A stretch of DNA of 64,000 nucleotides. Origin: Spongilla lacustris. Taxonomy: Eukaryota; Porifera; Demospongiae; Spongillida; Spongillidae. Below the pieces are notes generated by a model. It worked only from the letters and a program-made list of their open reading frames with translations, was not told the origin of the DNA and did not search any database. Of the stretch, positions 1 to 11,227 are shown piece after piece. Every line of letters begins with the position of its first letter. Position 1 is the stretch's first letter. The stretch lies in assembly GCA_949361645.1 (NCBI GenBank), contig OX442422.1:8031534-8095533 (forward strand), written 5' to 3'. The position numbers were made by a program, and so were the translations under genes.

Positions 1-590
1 ACAGAGAGGCAAACCATTTTATCAAGCGTGTCTATACATGTATGTATAGCTAGCCTTGCAATCACATGGGAGAAGTCTTATACAGTTGGTTTTGTCAGAA
101 CCAGGCTATCATTTACAATCTTGAGATCTGCTAGCCTGTGTTTGTGCATAGGTTTGTGAGGCTCAGTTCTAGAGTGAAATGGCGATGTGGTCTAGGGTGG
201 AGCACACACTGAACTTTTAGCATGTTTTCAGTCCTATTTCTCTGTGCATTTGTTTCTCGTTTTTAATGATATCGTTAGGTATGTATTAACTTACTTAGTG
301 AAAAATAATTTATATATAGAATTCACCATCTCTTCACGGGGCTGAACCTCAACATCACAACTGTAGCCTAGTACTGGTGTTCCCCTGTGAACACTAAATC
401 GATATAAAAAGTCCATCAAAAAGACCCTATTCCTACACACTTCTTATGCTGCAAATTCCGGTATAATGTAACGAATATATAATGCGCTCAGCCCAGCGTA
501 TGGTAACTGCAGTAGTTGTCAAACCTGCATCATGGGAGGATGAGAGGCAGGCCCAAACCCAAACTCCTTGGGTGAAAAATCACCAATCTT
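1..590. other. No gene recognised
   Basis: AT-rich non-coding sequence. I see no convincing exon, RNA gene or repeat family here before the tRNA-like block that starts near 592. Confidence 0.4.
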
Positions 591-591
591 T

Positions 592-650
592 GCAGGATTT
601 GAACTCGCTACCCCGTGATTCAGAACCACTGGCTTTAGCGTTGAGCCAAA
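592..650 (-). repeat. tRNA-Gln-like (SINE-type) sequence
   Basis: Read on the minus strand, this block has an A-box-like TGGCTCAACGC, an anticodon-loop-like TTCTGAA (CTG, Gln) between imperfect GTGG/TCAC arms, and a B-box-like GAGTTCAAATCC. Stems beyond the anticodon arm are poor, so it reads as a tRNA-derived short interspersed element or a tRNA relic rather than a working tRNA. No second copy was located by eye. Confidence 0.35.
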
Positions 651-1460
651 TGACTAGTTATGAATATGATATGCTAAAACTACTTTTAGCAACATCAGGT
701 CCATCAATTAAATCCACATACATTTAATTGCAGAGTACTATGTTATTAATGCAGCCCTGGCAATAGACAGGGGTTGGTTCAAGATGATCGATAGCTTTTT
801 CAGTGAAGGATCTACTTGCAAGGGGGATGAGAAGGTCTTGCTTCAGACACAGGTGGCTCATTCAATATGTATTCTCTTTCCTGAAACTGGAAACATTGAT
901 GCTCGAGATATTGGGCAACATGTTCACACTCTATCCCCCAGTGTGCTTATAAGCATCACACAGGTGGTCGTTTGCTGCTGGCCATCAGACATGCAAGCAA
1001 TAAATGCTGTCAGGGACACGAAGTGCTTCTGTTCCGAGGATTTCAGTGCTACAAAAAATGCATAGCTCTCTTCCTGTCATCCTGAGCCAAAAATGTAGAT
1101 TGTTTTATTTTCTGGATCTCTGCCTCAGACCCCCTAGCTGCAATGGCATGGGTCACTATGCTGGCCTGACCAATTATCAACTGCTTCCTATGAGTCTGTG
1201 GTTATAAGGTGTGGGGGGGTTTGTTGCAAACCTGATGATTTTGAATTATGGTTGCACAAAATTGGCAAACATTTAGACTACATCATAGGTAAGGTGGTGG
1301 TGGTGGTGGTGGGGGTGGGGGTGTGTGTGTGGTGATGGTGTGGTGTGTTGTAGTAGGGTGTAGCTAGGGGAAGAAACAGCAAGTCTGTGCCCACACCAAC
1401 TGTTATAAAATTTGCTTTCGTATGATTGGAGCTCAATTTTGGAACAAGAAACTAAGTGGG

Positions 1461-1612
1461 CAGTACTGCAGGGTGCCCTTCCCTCTCCCTCCATACTGCA
1501 GGGTGCCCCTCCCTCTCCCTCCGTACTGCAGGGTGCCCCTCCCTCTCCCTCCGTACTGCAGGGTGCCCCTCCCTCTCCCTCCGTACTGCAGGGTGCCCCT
1601 CCCTCTCCCTCT
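1461..1612. repeat. 30-bp minisatellite, five copies
   Basis: The word actgcagggtgcccctccct recurs with a 30-bp period (starts near 1465, 1495, 1525, 1555, 1585). Because 30 is divisible by three, it produces several open frames on both strands. It is followed by a run of about 24 C (1647-1672). The surrounding 1290-1840 block is G/T- or C-rich and not coding. Confidence 0.85.
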
Positions 1613-1940
1613 GTAGTCGTATTTGGCCAGATGCAAGGGGGACCCCCCTTCCCCCCCCCCCCCCCCCCCCCACCCCTCATATCCGTATTTTGCCAAACAC
1701 AAGGGGGAGTATTCGGATCGAGGGGTGGGGGGGGGGGTGTTATGTCCTGTGCGCTCAACACCCTCACAATGCCACTGTGGTAGTGTGGTGAGGTGTGGGG
1801 CACTGAAGGCTGTGGTGGGTTAAGTGTGGGTGATATGGTCATCATAGAGGCTGACCAAGTGATGTGATATCATGGTCTTTTTTGCATTACACATGTACTG
1901 CTGTTGCCATGGTGAACATATAACTCACAAGTTCAAACAC

Positions 1941-1980
<40 letters not shown>

Positions 1981-1981
1981 G

Positions 1982-4723
1982 GCATTGTGGAGGGACTCAG
2001 TCACAGGCTGAAGGGGAAGAACGTTAACGCCCAATCAGATGGTGCAGCCTCTAACGGAACTTTGAAACCGAAAATTGTCAACAATGGCGAAGTACATCTG
2101 TGTAAGAAGTGAGTCAGTTTCAAACAACTGTAACAGTTATAATATTCTTAATGAGATGCGTGTGTAGGGGGTCTGGGGAGGAGGCTGTACATGTATAGTA
2201 ACACACTCCCCTTACACAGACCCGCCCACCTGCCCACTGGTCGTTCTGGTAGTCACACCCTGCAGGTCAAAGGTCATCGGAGGGGGATGTCATTTCTGAA
2301 TAAACTCTGGCCAACTAGCACAGGTACACATCTAACATGTACCTAGGGTGTGCATTATCTGGGGTCATGTACATGTACCTAGGGTGTGCATTATATCTGG
2401 GGTCATGTACATGTACCTAGGGTGTGCATTATCTGGGGTCATGTGCATGTACCTAAGGTGTGCATTATCTGGGGTCATGTGCATGTACCTAAGGTGTGCA
2501 TTATCTGGGGTCATGTACATGTACCTATGGTGTGCATTGTCTGGAGTCATGTACATGTACCTATGGTGTGCATTGTCTGGAGTCATGTACATGTACCTAA
2601 GGTGTGCATTATCTAGGGTCATTTATTGAGGTCCATAGCATTCTGTATGTTCATGCATGTAGTTGGTATTACATACAGATGATGTAATGACATCATTGTG
2701 CCTGTTGATTATGCAGATGGTGGGAACGCGTCAGAAGAGACCACACCCTCCACTGCACCATCTCCCACACCCTCAGAGAAGCTCCACCTTCAGAAGCAGC
2801 TGATTGGACTGGACAAATACAAGACCACACCCTCTCAAAAGGTGCTTCTGATCGGATACTCCAAGCTTCAGTCCAACCCCCGGCCCAGGATCAACAGGGA
2901 AATCCCCTTAACCCCCCTCCAAGAGGAGGAGCCACGCCCACACCCATATGAGGGAGGTGACAGTGTCCCCTCGTGGGGGGCAACAGTACCCTCTGCTGAG
3001 CTATTTGCCCCCCTGGTCGTCGATGTCCCCTTGGCCCCAGACCTAGGTGTCAGCGGCAGCGGTGCAGATGGCACGGCCGAAGCTCCACCCCAGGCTAACA
3101 GACGGCTCTCCTTATTGGCTGCAGCGGACAGAAGGAAGTCGTTAGCCAAAGGCCCAGAGAAGCCGCTGATGGATGGCGCCTTTAGGATGCCGGCCGACTC
3201 CCCTTTGCTCCTCCCTCCCTCCCAGCTCAGGGCGTCTCTGAGCTACCCTGACCTCACCCCTACCTCCAGACGCATCGACGGTCCCCTGGGGCTGACCACG
3301 CCCATAAAGGAGACCACACCCTTCAAGTGCAACCTCAAGTACAGCGCTAGTATGGACTCCGGGTCGGTCAAGAGACCGGGTGGGGTGGGCTGGGGACGAG
3401 GTGGAGCCGCCTGGGGACTAGCCGCTCCCACGAAGCCTGGTTGTTTGGATTCATGCGCTCCGGAGCAGCCATCTTGTGTCCCTGCTGCCTGTTCACGACA
3501 GGATAATGTGCCCGTGGAGGAGAGGGGAGAGAGGGGAGGTGTGTGTGGTGACCTCTCTGTGCTGGCCCACAGTCCAGAGGAGGCCCACAGGATCACTGTA
3601 GAGATGGCACAGAGACAGCAGTGCTATCTGTACGACTCCTATGCCAACCGCATCCAGAAGATGAACACAAGCTATTGCCACGCCGTGTCCAATCGTTCCT
3701 CCTCGTCCCAGGGCTCCAGTGCTGATGGGGACAGGCACCTCCCCTCCACCCCCTCCCAGTGTGGGGGGAGGACCCCCTTGATGGACGTCCACAAGATGGC
3801 TGACAAGGTGAAGACGCCCGTCTCCTTGCTGAGGGGTAAGAGGAAGCCGGACATCCCGCCATTTCTTCTGGCACTCACGCCTTCGTGGAAGAGAGCCAAA
3901 AGGGAGGGGCAGAGGAATGGGGAGGAGGCCGAAAAACTGAGCGAGTGAGTGATTAATTATGGTATCAGGGAGGAGGTAGATAATGATAATGGGGGTGGGG
4001 AGGAGGTAGATAATGATAATGGGGATGGGGAGGAGGTAAGTAGCCTAATGGAACACTTGATGTGATTTTAATTAATTAATCCAGTGCCTACATATAGCTC
4101 AGGGCAGAGGGAGTGGCTGTTGGAAGTGAAGGTACCTTGTACTCGATGTTCCTATGTGATGTGTCTCCTTGTACCCCTCCTCCTCCCCAGGAGGGCACAG
4201 CTGTACCTGGTACATGAGAATGCTGTCAGCAGTCCTGCACAAGAGGTGGGGCCACACCACACCACACCCACCTGTCCACTGCAAGCACACTAAATTGTGT
4301 ACAAACACACAGCTTTGCCACATAATCAAGCCATACAAATGTAGTCTGCTTGCAGTGATGACCAATTTGGGAAAACTGTAATCTAAACCACCACTCAATC
4401 CATACTCTCTAATTAAAGCACTGCTTCTCCTGTCACCATTACCAACATGATAGTGTAGATATCGTATCAGCCATGGGGAGGGGAGGGGGAGGGGCACTCC
4501 AGTATTCCATCTCCACCATTTGCCTTACCTCCAGGATGGTGGCAAAGAGAACACATCACATGATGGGCCTCCTCCCCAGTCCAGTAAGGACACTCGCGCC
4601 AGAGAATGGATTGTGTGATCAAACCAGCAGCCATTCGTGTAGTGTGTGTACTGTGTTGTGTGTTTATACATGTGTAATGTGTGTGTGTGTGTGTCTGTTG
4701 TAGTCCCCAGACCTTACACATGA
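1982..4723 (+). CDS. Ser/Pro-rich protein of unknown function (5' partial)
   Basis: I do not recognise this protein. A phase-consistent model joins 1982-2108, 2220-2323, 2717-3944, 4191-4245, 4535-4583 and 4704-4723 (TGA). Every junction is GT-AG. The first exon starts at an acceptor that directly abuts a CA microsatellite, so exons further upstream are missing. The large third exon is open for about 410 codons and is rich in Ser, Thr and Pro with many S/T-P sites, e.g. the segment KTTPSQKVLLIGYSK. Near its end is a more ordered-looking stretch, RITVEMAQRQQCYLYDSYAN. The long exon has its own in-frame TGA at 3946-3948 if the GCGA/GTGAGT donor is not used, so the last three small exons are less certain. 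The protein looks mostly disordered, and kinase regulation is plausible but unproven. Confidence 0.6.
2330..2632. repeat. About 36-bp minisatellite in intron
   Basis: About eight copies of a unit containing tacctagggtgtgcattatc and tggggtcatgtacatg fill most of the intron between the second and third exons of the Ser/Pro-rich gene. Open frames over it are by-products of a 36-bp period. Confidence 0.85.
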
Positions 4724-4914
4724 TACATGTACATCAAAATGGATGAAATTGCCATGGTGAATAGTACAAACACTTTACCCATATCAAGTGAGGAATGATA
4801 TGAATTGATAGTGTCGCATACCTGCACTACACACGCATGGCGTAAACACATTGATGATGCAGAGAAATGAATGAGGGCCGGAGAGGGGAGGAGGAGGATG
4901 GGTACCCTCCCCCA

Positions 4915-6345
4915 TCACACAGGACATCTTGCATTGGTCGGTGCACGCACTGCCTCTCTAGTCAGCATTGCTGTAATCTGTCCCCGCACGGTAATCTGCC
5001 GGCTGTGTGACTCCTTGAGAGCCAGGTGGGGCAGAAAGCCGAATATGAGCATCTTGTGTTGGTTCAAGACTCCATCGATGGTCATGTCGTTGATGGTCTC
5101 CTGTGCGTCCTGGTCGTGCACGCTGGTGTGCAGCACAATCCTCGTGTTGTCCAGGTCATGGCCCACGAGGTGGCTGGGCAGATGTACTTTGACCTCCAGC
5201 GTGGTGTTCTTGCCTCTGTCAATGTCCACCCCGTAGGGATGGAGGATGAAGTGGAACTTGGTGCGGCATTTGAAGCCCAGGGAGGCGAGGTCTAGGTCGA
5301 TGGGGGAGGGCAGCCTGGTGGAGTTCTCTTTGTGGCTGTAGATGGCCCTGTTGAGTTTGTCCCTGTCCACGTTCCATTCCTGCAAGTTCGAGATGACCGA
5401 GTGCAGCGTGGAACAGGGCCCAGGAGAGCAGGAACGGACTGGGGACACTGATAGATGCGTTGGAGTGCTTGCATGAGGGGACCCTGGCAGACAAGTAGAG
5501 AAGGGACAAGTTATGCATGCTAATTAAATTATTATTATACATGCATGTACAAGTGTAATTATACAGCTGTTGGAAGTGGATGCGTGGGTGTGAGCCGTAC
5601 TTTGACCTCTGTGGCTCTGACAACTGTTTATGGTTCCTGCAGAGCTAGAACGGGAGTATACGGAAGATGCGCTACCTCCCCTCTCAGTCTGCTGCACCTG
5701 CAGCGCGCCATCCAAGCTGAGTCCCGCCAAATCGGCCATCTTTATGATGCTACTAGTGCTAGCAGTACTACTAGCGGACGAGATACTGAGCTGGGACCCT
5801 CCCGAAGCTCTGTCCTCCTGCATTAGCTCCCTCAGAAACTCCAGGCTGAGGCCCGAGGATGCCGACATGTTGCGCCTGTGTACGTGCGCAAGCTTCTGTG
5901 GCCACCGCCCGTGAGGCGTGGGGTCCGAACCTTTGCCTCTCTTTGGCTGCGCTGGGATGGAAGAATATATATACATATAGTGATTTCCATTCTACTAATA
6001 GGCCTATAGGCCTACAACGCTGTGCTTACAGTACTTCTTCCGATATTCGTCCACGTAGTTGACCAGGTCCGCGCGATGTATGGACTTGAGCATGTCGAGC
6101 AGGTCGGACACAAAGGTTGGGTTGAACATGTCGCGTCTCTCTAGCCTTTGGAGTACCTCCAGCGGCGACATGCTCTTGCACTCCTCGGGAAGGTCTTGTA
6201 AGTAAGTGATGGAGAGAACGTCGTCGCTCCCTAACCTCTCGGCCAGCCGTATTATAAGCTTCTTGTACGCGGTGTAACGGTCGTCTTCGCATTCTGGTTC
6301 TGTGTGTTCGGCCGTGTCATCTGATTCCAGTGTAGCGGTAGCCAT
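4915..6345 (-). CDS. Death-effector-like domain protein with TRAF/MATH-like C-terminus
   Basis: Three minus-strand exons, 6345-6030, 5951-5607 (or 5601) and 5483-4915, join in phase to about 409 residues, from ATG at 6345 to TGA at 4915. Residues about 20-105 form an alpha-helical death-fold domain with death-effector spacing (segments YKKLIIRLAERLGSDD, SPLEVLQRLERRDMF and FVSDLLDMLKSIHRADLVNY). The middle exon is Ser-rich and low complexity. The last exon ends in a beta-rich segment with the pattern LGFKCRTKFHFILHPYGVDI ... RGKNTTLEVKVHLPS ... DNTRIVLHTSVHDQD, which I read as a divergent TRAF-C/MATH fold (inference). A DED joined to a MATH-like domain would be an adaptor linking apoptotic or immune complexes to TRAF-type oligomers. 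The DED call is fairly secure; the MATH call is not. Confidence 0.65.
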
Positions 6346-6790
6346 GTTTACCTTGCATGTAGTAATTATACTTCAGAATTCATGTACTATATGTAATAAT
6401 AAAACCCCCACTCACGGCCAATCAATGATCTTTATTGTATTACTTGTGGTGAGATCATCGCGGTTGCGCATTCCTGCCTATCATGATATGATGTGACACG
6501 GTTGTATGCGGCTTAGTTTCCAGTCAACAATTAGATCATTTACGGTATTACCATATATTTCTTAACTGATGGCTCATTATAGACATCTGATGTTTAAAAG
6601 CAAACCATAACTCACCAGAACTAGCAAATCAAAAAGTGAAAACGAACTCAAACACTGCATTCCTTTTCCTGTCATTTCCAGTCAATGCGCACAATTGAAA
6701 TTCCACATAGATAGCATGCGCATACCGTTTAGCAAGGTCACGCGATACGTATTTAGAAGGAGGGCGTTACTAAATGCGACGACGTAGCCT
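6346..6790. other. Upstream flank of the DED gene; no gene seen
   Basis: AT-rich spacer upstream of the minus-strand start codon at 6345. It should contain that gene's promoter, but I see no element I can name with confidence. Confidence 0.3.
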
Positions 6791-6959
6791 TTGGTGACTG
6801 AACTGGAAGGTATGAGTACTACAGCGATGCTCAGGAGGCATGTGGCTACCAGAATTTACTAACCTGAAGTGGCAACGCATTTTCTGTCACCACGAACAAG
6901 CTGAGCGTATTGCATGAATAATCGACGTACGTTGTGGTTTTGCCCTATACATTATAGGT

Positions 6960-9211
6960 ATGGATTACAATTTCCATACATTGCAGAGTGTGTGGGCAGA
7001 GGCTAACGAAGTACAGGGCAAAGAAAAGAACCAGCTCTGAGTGCATAGCATTCTCAGCTGAGCTGAAAATAGCTTTTGACATTGACACATCTGAGGATGA
7101 TGTAACCCTGAGATGTTCTGCATGCAATGTAAGCTGGGTATGTAGAGAACCATCTGTGCCATCACAAAGTGAGTGCATCACAAATGTGTAGTGATGCTAT
7201 TTGAGTGGCAAAACAAGTAAACATATGACATCATAAGAGGTCATCTTGAGAAGATTGCCCCTCTAGTTCTCCATAGTGAGCCTAGCCCACCTTTGGCAAG
7301 AGATAACAACCTATCAATGCTAAAGGTGCTGAAGTGTGCACTGTGCTCCAACACCCTCTCACAGCCACTGGAACTGCTGTGTGGTGCACTGGTGTGCTCC
7401 AAATGCCTCCGGGAGTGGATAGCAGCATATGATGCTATGAACCGTCCATGCTGCTCAGAGGATGGATAGTCCTCTGCTGCCCAGAGGATGGTCCCATGCT
7501 GATCAGTAATGGTCCCATGCTGCCCAGAGGATGATCCCCTGCTGCCCAGAGGACGGATAGTCCTCTGCTGCTCAGAGATGGTCCCATGTTGCTCAGTAAT
7601 GGTCCCATGCTGCCCAGAGGATGATCCCATGCTGCCCAGAGGATGATCCCCTGCTGCTCAGAGGATGGTTCCCTGCTGATCAGAGGATGATCCACTGCTA
7701 CTCAGAGGATGATCTCCTGCTGCTCAGAGGATGGTTCCCTGCTGATCAGAGGATGATCCACTGCTACTCAGAGGATGATCTCCTGCTGCTCAGAGGATGA
7801 TCCCCTGCTGCTCAGAGGACAGTCCCATGCTGCTCAGAGGATGGTCCCCTGCTGCTCAGAGGATGGTTCCCTGCTGATCAGAGGATGATCCACTGCTACT
7901 CAGAGGATGATCTCCTGCTGCTCAGAGGATGATCCCCTGCTGCTCAGAGGACAGTCCCATGCTGCTCAGAGGACGGTCCCCTGCTGCTCAGAGGACGGTC
8001 CCCTGCTGCTCAGAGGATGGTCCCATGCTGTCCAGAGGATGATCCCCTTTTGCTCAGAGGATGATCCCCTGTTGCTCAGAGGAAGATCCCCTGCTGCTCA
8101 GAGGACAGTCCCATGCTGCTCAGAGGACGGTCCCCTGCTGATCAGAGGATGGTCCCCTGCTGCTCAGAGGACGGTCCCCTGCTGCTCAGAGGATGGTCCC
8201 ATGCTGCCCAGAGGATGATCCCCTGTTGCTCAGAGGATGATCCCCTGCTGCTCAGAGGACAGTCCCATGCTGCTCAGAGGACGGTCCCCTGCTGATCAGA
8301 GGATGGTCCCATGCTGCCCAGAGGATGATCCTCTGCTGCTCAGAGGATGATCCCCTGCTGCTCAGAGGATGATCTCCTGCTGCTCAGAGGATGATCCCCT
8401 GCCGCTCAGAGGACAGTCCCATGCTGCTCAGAGGACGGTCCCCTGCTGATCAGAGGATGGTCCCCTGCTGCTCAGAGGATGATCCCCTGCTGCTCCAAGG
8501 ATGATCCCCTGCTACTCAGAGGATGGTCCCCTGCTGCTCAGAGGATGATCCCCTGCTGCCCAGAGGAAAATCCCCTGCTGCTCAGAGGACGGTCACCAGG
8601 ATGGTCCCCTAGTCAGACTATCATCAAGTGTGATAATGCTGCTGTCAGATGTTCTGGAGCACTGTATACAGACTGCAGCAGGGATATTAAGGATGGTGAC
8701 TATGAAGAGCATGAGTGTGCACCAACACTTACACCTGAGGAGGAGAAGCAAGCAGCGGGTTTGCTGAAGAGGGTAATCTCTACCAGCTAGTCCTGACAAA
8801 GCCATCATACAACTTGCTACAGGGGAAGCAGTTAAGTGAATGTCAATGACTTGTACAGAGGTTACATAATATATACACTCACTTCTGCCAATGACATTCG
8901 TGCATGTCACCAGAGCTAAACTACAGCTGCCTACTCATCATGGACTGAAGTTCAGGTACATGTATTGCCGGCGATTAAGGCTGGGCTTGCCATACCTTGG
9001 AATACACTGAGGCTTCTAAGGCGGTGTGTCACAACATACAGCAAAGGCTCAATTCTAACTCACTGGTGTTTCAGGTGGCTCAAATCATCAGGAATCTGTC
9101 TAGCTGGTGAGGAAAGGATGCACCACATATCCAGCCAAATTGTTGGCGATAACCCCAAAGGAGAAACAGCCCCCTTTTCAGGGGCCAAGTCAATTCATGC
9201 AAAATTCTTGG
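6960..9211 (+). pseudogene. RAG1 N-terminal-like RING protein, decayed
   Basis: Four fragments appear in order. (1) After an acceptor near 6983, a zinc-binding block VCGQRL ... FDIDTSED ... LRCSACNVSW. (2) At about 7248-7470, a RING-like half with CALC, LLCGALVCSKCLREW and PCC. (3) At about 8612-8790, a second Cys/His block, KCDNAAVRCSGALYTDCSRD ... HEC, then PTLTPEEEKQAAGLLKRV. (4) At about 8965-9211, KAGLAIPWNTLRLLRRWLKS ... GDNPKGETAPFSG, joined across a roughly 47-bp intron ending at 9073. This order fits the invertebrate protein class similar to the RAG1 N-terminal region, some members of which are transposon-linked (established knowledge, match by eye). The RING is split by a 1.1-kb minisatellite, and there is an in-frame TGA after LATGEAVK, so I call it a pseudogene. 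Confidence 0.6.
7440..8605. repeat. 22-bp minisatellite inside the RING-coding region
   Basis: More than 50 copies of a 22-bp unit of the type tgctgctcagaggatgatcc. Variants include gatcag for ctcag, catgc for cctgc and gacggt for gatgat. The first copy grows out of the codons for PCCSEDG in the RING exon. Because 22 is not divisible by three, each forward frame reads the same 22-residue peptide in turn, interrupted only where gatga falls in frame. Confidence 0.9.
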
Positions 9212-9639
9212 CTTGACATTTGCTCCAATCCACAACCACATGCAGAACCTGATGCGCATTGTGCAAGAACACTTACTAAGTATTGAGCCACAATTGGTAG
9301 CTGCCATACCCCCTCCAGCCAAGAGAGTAAAGAATAAATAATAATTCAGTTCAAGCTCAATCTATTTACATACGAGCATGGAGTCAAATTTAGACCAATA
9401 GAAATGTAAGGCTATATTTTAAACGCTCTGTTAAAACCCACATTCATTGCGCAAATTTTAATTCCCCCACCCCCAAAAAGACACCAAAATGGTGGATTTT
9501 CAAAGGCTAGGAATCTACTTCAGAAAATGCGTTGCCACTAACCTGTACCATAAAACGACAGTATAAACAACTAACTTTACCGTGATAGCTTTGGCATGTT
9601 CCAATTCAGTCACCGAGCGTCGTTGTAGTTTTTTGAACA

Positions 9640-10316
9640 CATGTAGTAGGTGATCACCGTGCGTAAGTCGATTGGTTTGAAGTACCAGAGCCGCCAGTTG
9701 GCAACACCAGGCCACGTGATTTTTGCTTACAATATAGTTCAAAGGTGTTTATCACTGCTAGTGTGGCTTTTAGGTGTTGATTACGTTTTATGTACCCCGT
9801 GCACAGCTGGTTCTAAAAGGCATCGGTTGTCAGGTTCGTTGCTATGGGTGTACGTAACTATTTCAATTTTTCGGGGCGTAGGGCTTAGTTTCCACGCGTT
9901 CAATGAGAGCAGACCACCGTGGTGACCATTTTGGCGATCCATGCGGTATGGGTCAAACTCCTCTCATTAGTCAGGGACATGTTGGCTTGTTTGGAGGTGT
10001 GGAACTGGAGGTGTGGCTATCAGGTGTGAAGATGTGACCAAGTGACAGTTCTGCAAACACACACACACACACAAATGTACACACACACACACACTCACAT
10101 TTATTTTAAACAATGCTTGTTAACACCAAGCCTCTCCGACTAAATGGTTTTTACAAATTAAACATGTTCGCTTTTTATAGTGCAATGGCATACCTGACTG
10201 TGTCATTCAGCTTGACTGAAACCTTTCCATACATGTCAGCAAACCTCAGGCCACAAGGCCACATGAATGCTAACAGATACCCTACAGCAGTGGCATTGGT
10301 TGTTCCTAACCATTCC

Positions 10317-10350
<34 letters not shown>

Positions 10351-11227
10351 AGGTGTGCATATGCATAAAGGGGCACAGACTGTGAGGTGGGGGAGGAGGC
10401 ACTGGTTTCAAAATCGATAAATAAGGTCAACTTAATTATTGGTGCACCTATAGGCCATTTCAACATGCTGTGAAGTCATGTGCACGTTGGGTTGACTGTC
10501 ATAGTGAAAGTCAGCTACTATATGCTAACGACTTGGAAATGTTCGGGCAGTTCACTTTGGCTAATTAAAATAACTTTTTGCACTACATAATATTGACCAC
10601 TGATCACAAAAATCTTTCTAGACCCATGAGTCCCACACACAAAGTATACATCGATTTTTTAAATAAGTTTTTGGTCATGTAAATATATAATTTGCCATAT
10701 ATAACATGTATCAGTTACTTGAAACTAGTGGATTGAATAATCAAATAAAATATCCATGCAGCTGTTCCACATATAGTTTATGCATTGTGTAGTCATGTCA
10801 TGCACTCCTATGCTGGAACATGACCAGCCCTAGGTGTTCACATGACCAGCCCTAGGTGTGCACATGACCAGCCCTAGGTGTGCACATGACCAGCCCTAGG
10901 TGTGCACATGACCAGCCCAAGGTGTGCACATGACCAGCCCTAGGTGTGCACATGACCCTACTATACTCCTCCTCCCCTTAGCAAGAGGGAAGGAAACATC
11001 TTGTTCGCTAGAGATGCATTGGGCTCAGGTAGCAGCCATGCATATTAAGCACAAAGTCAACACCGCTGGCAGCTTCTACGATACAACAAGATGCTTACAT
11101 CTTTCCCCCACATGCTTCATGCTGTTACTACAACGCTTACATGCACCTGCAGGTGAAAACAAAATTATTAGCGCAAATTACATACAATGAAATATAATAA
11201 TTCTATAGCTAGGTTCAGTTCTAGCAC
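9640..11227. other. Intergenic; repeats only
   Basis: No gene recognised. Contents are a CA microsatellite (about 10053-10096), a 33-bp poly-C run (10318-10350) and a 22-bp minisatellite catgaccagccctaggtgtg (about 10820-10960, six to seven copies). Confidence 0.5.

Larger units (their letters stand above)
6793..9614. mobile_element. Candidate transposon-like unit with inverted flanking blocks
   Basis: Two blocks occur on the left and again inverted on the right: ggtgactgaactggaa at 6793-6808 matches the complement of 9599-9614 with one mismatch, and agtggcaacgcattttctg at 6868-6886 matches the complement of 9521-9539 exactly. Spacing between the blocks is similar on both sides (about 60 versus 59 bp). 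They enclose the RAG1-N-like coding remnant. No target duplication was found, so the true ends are unknown. They could instead be duplicated promoter sequence. Confidence 0.5.

Noticed and set aside
592..650. Functional tRNA-Gln
   Set aside because: Acceptor and D/T stems do not pair well enough; kept only as a tRNA-like repeat.
784..1065. 93-codon frame near the left end
   Set aside because: No recognisable domain, no splice-site context and no conservation evidence.
1273..1845. 190-codon minus-strand frame, Gly/Pro rich
   Set aside because: Low-complexity array with frames open on both strands and no domain.
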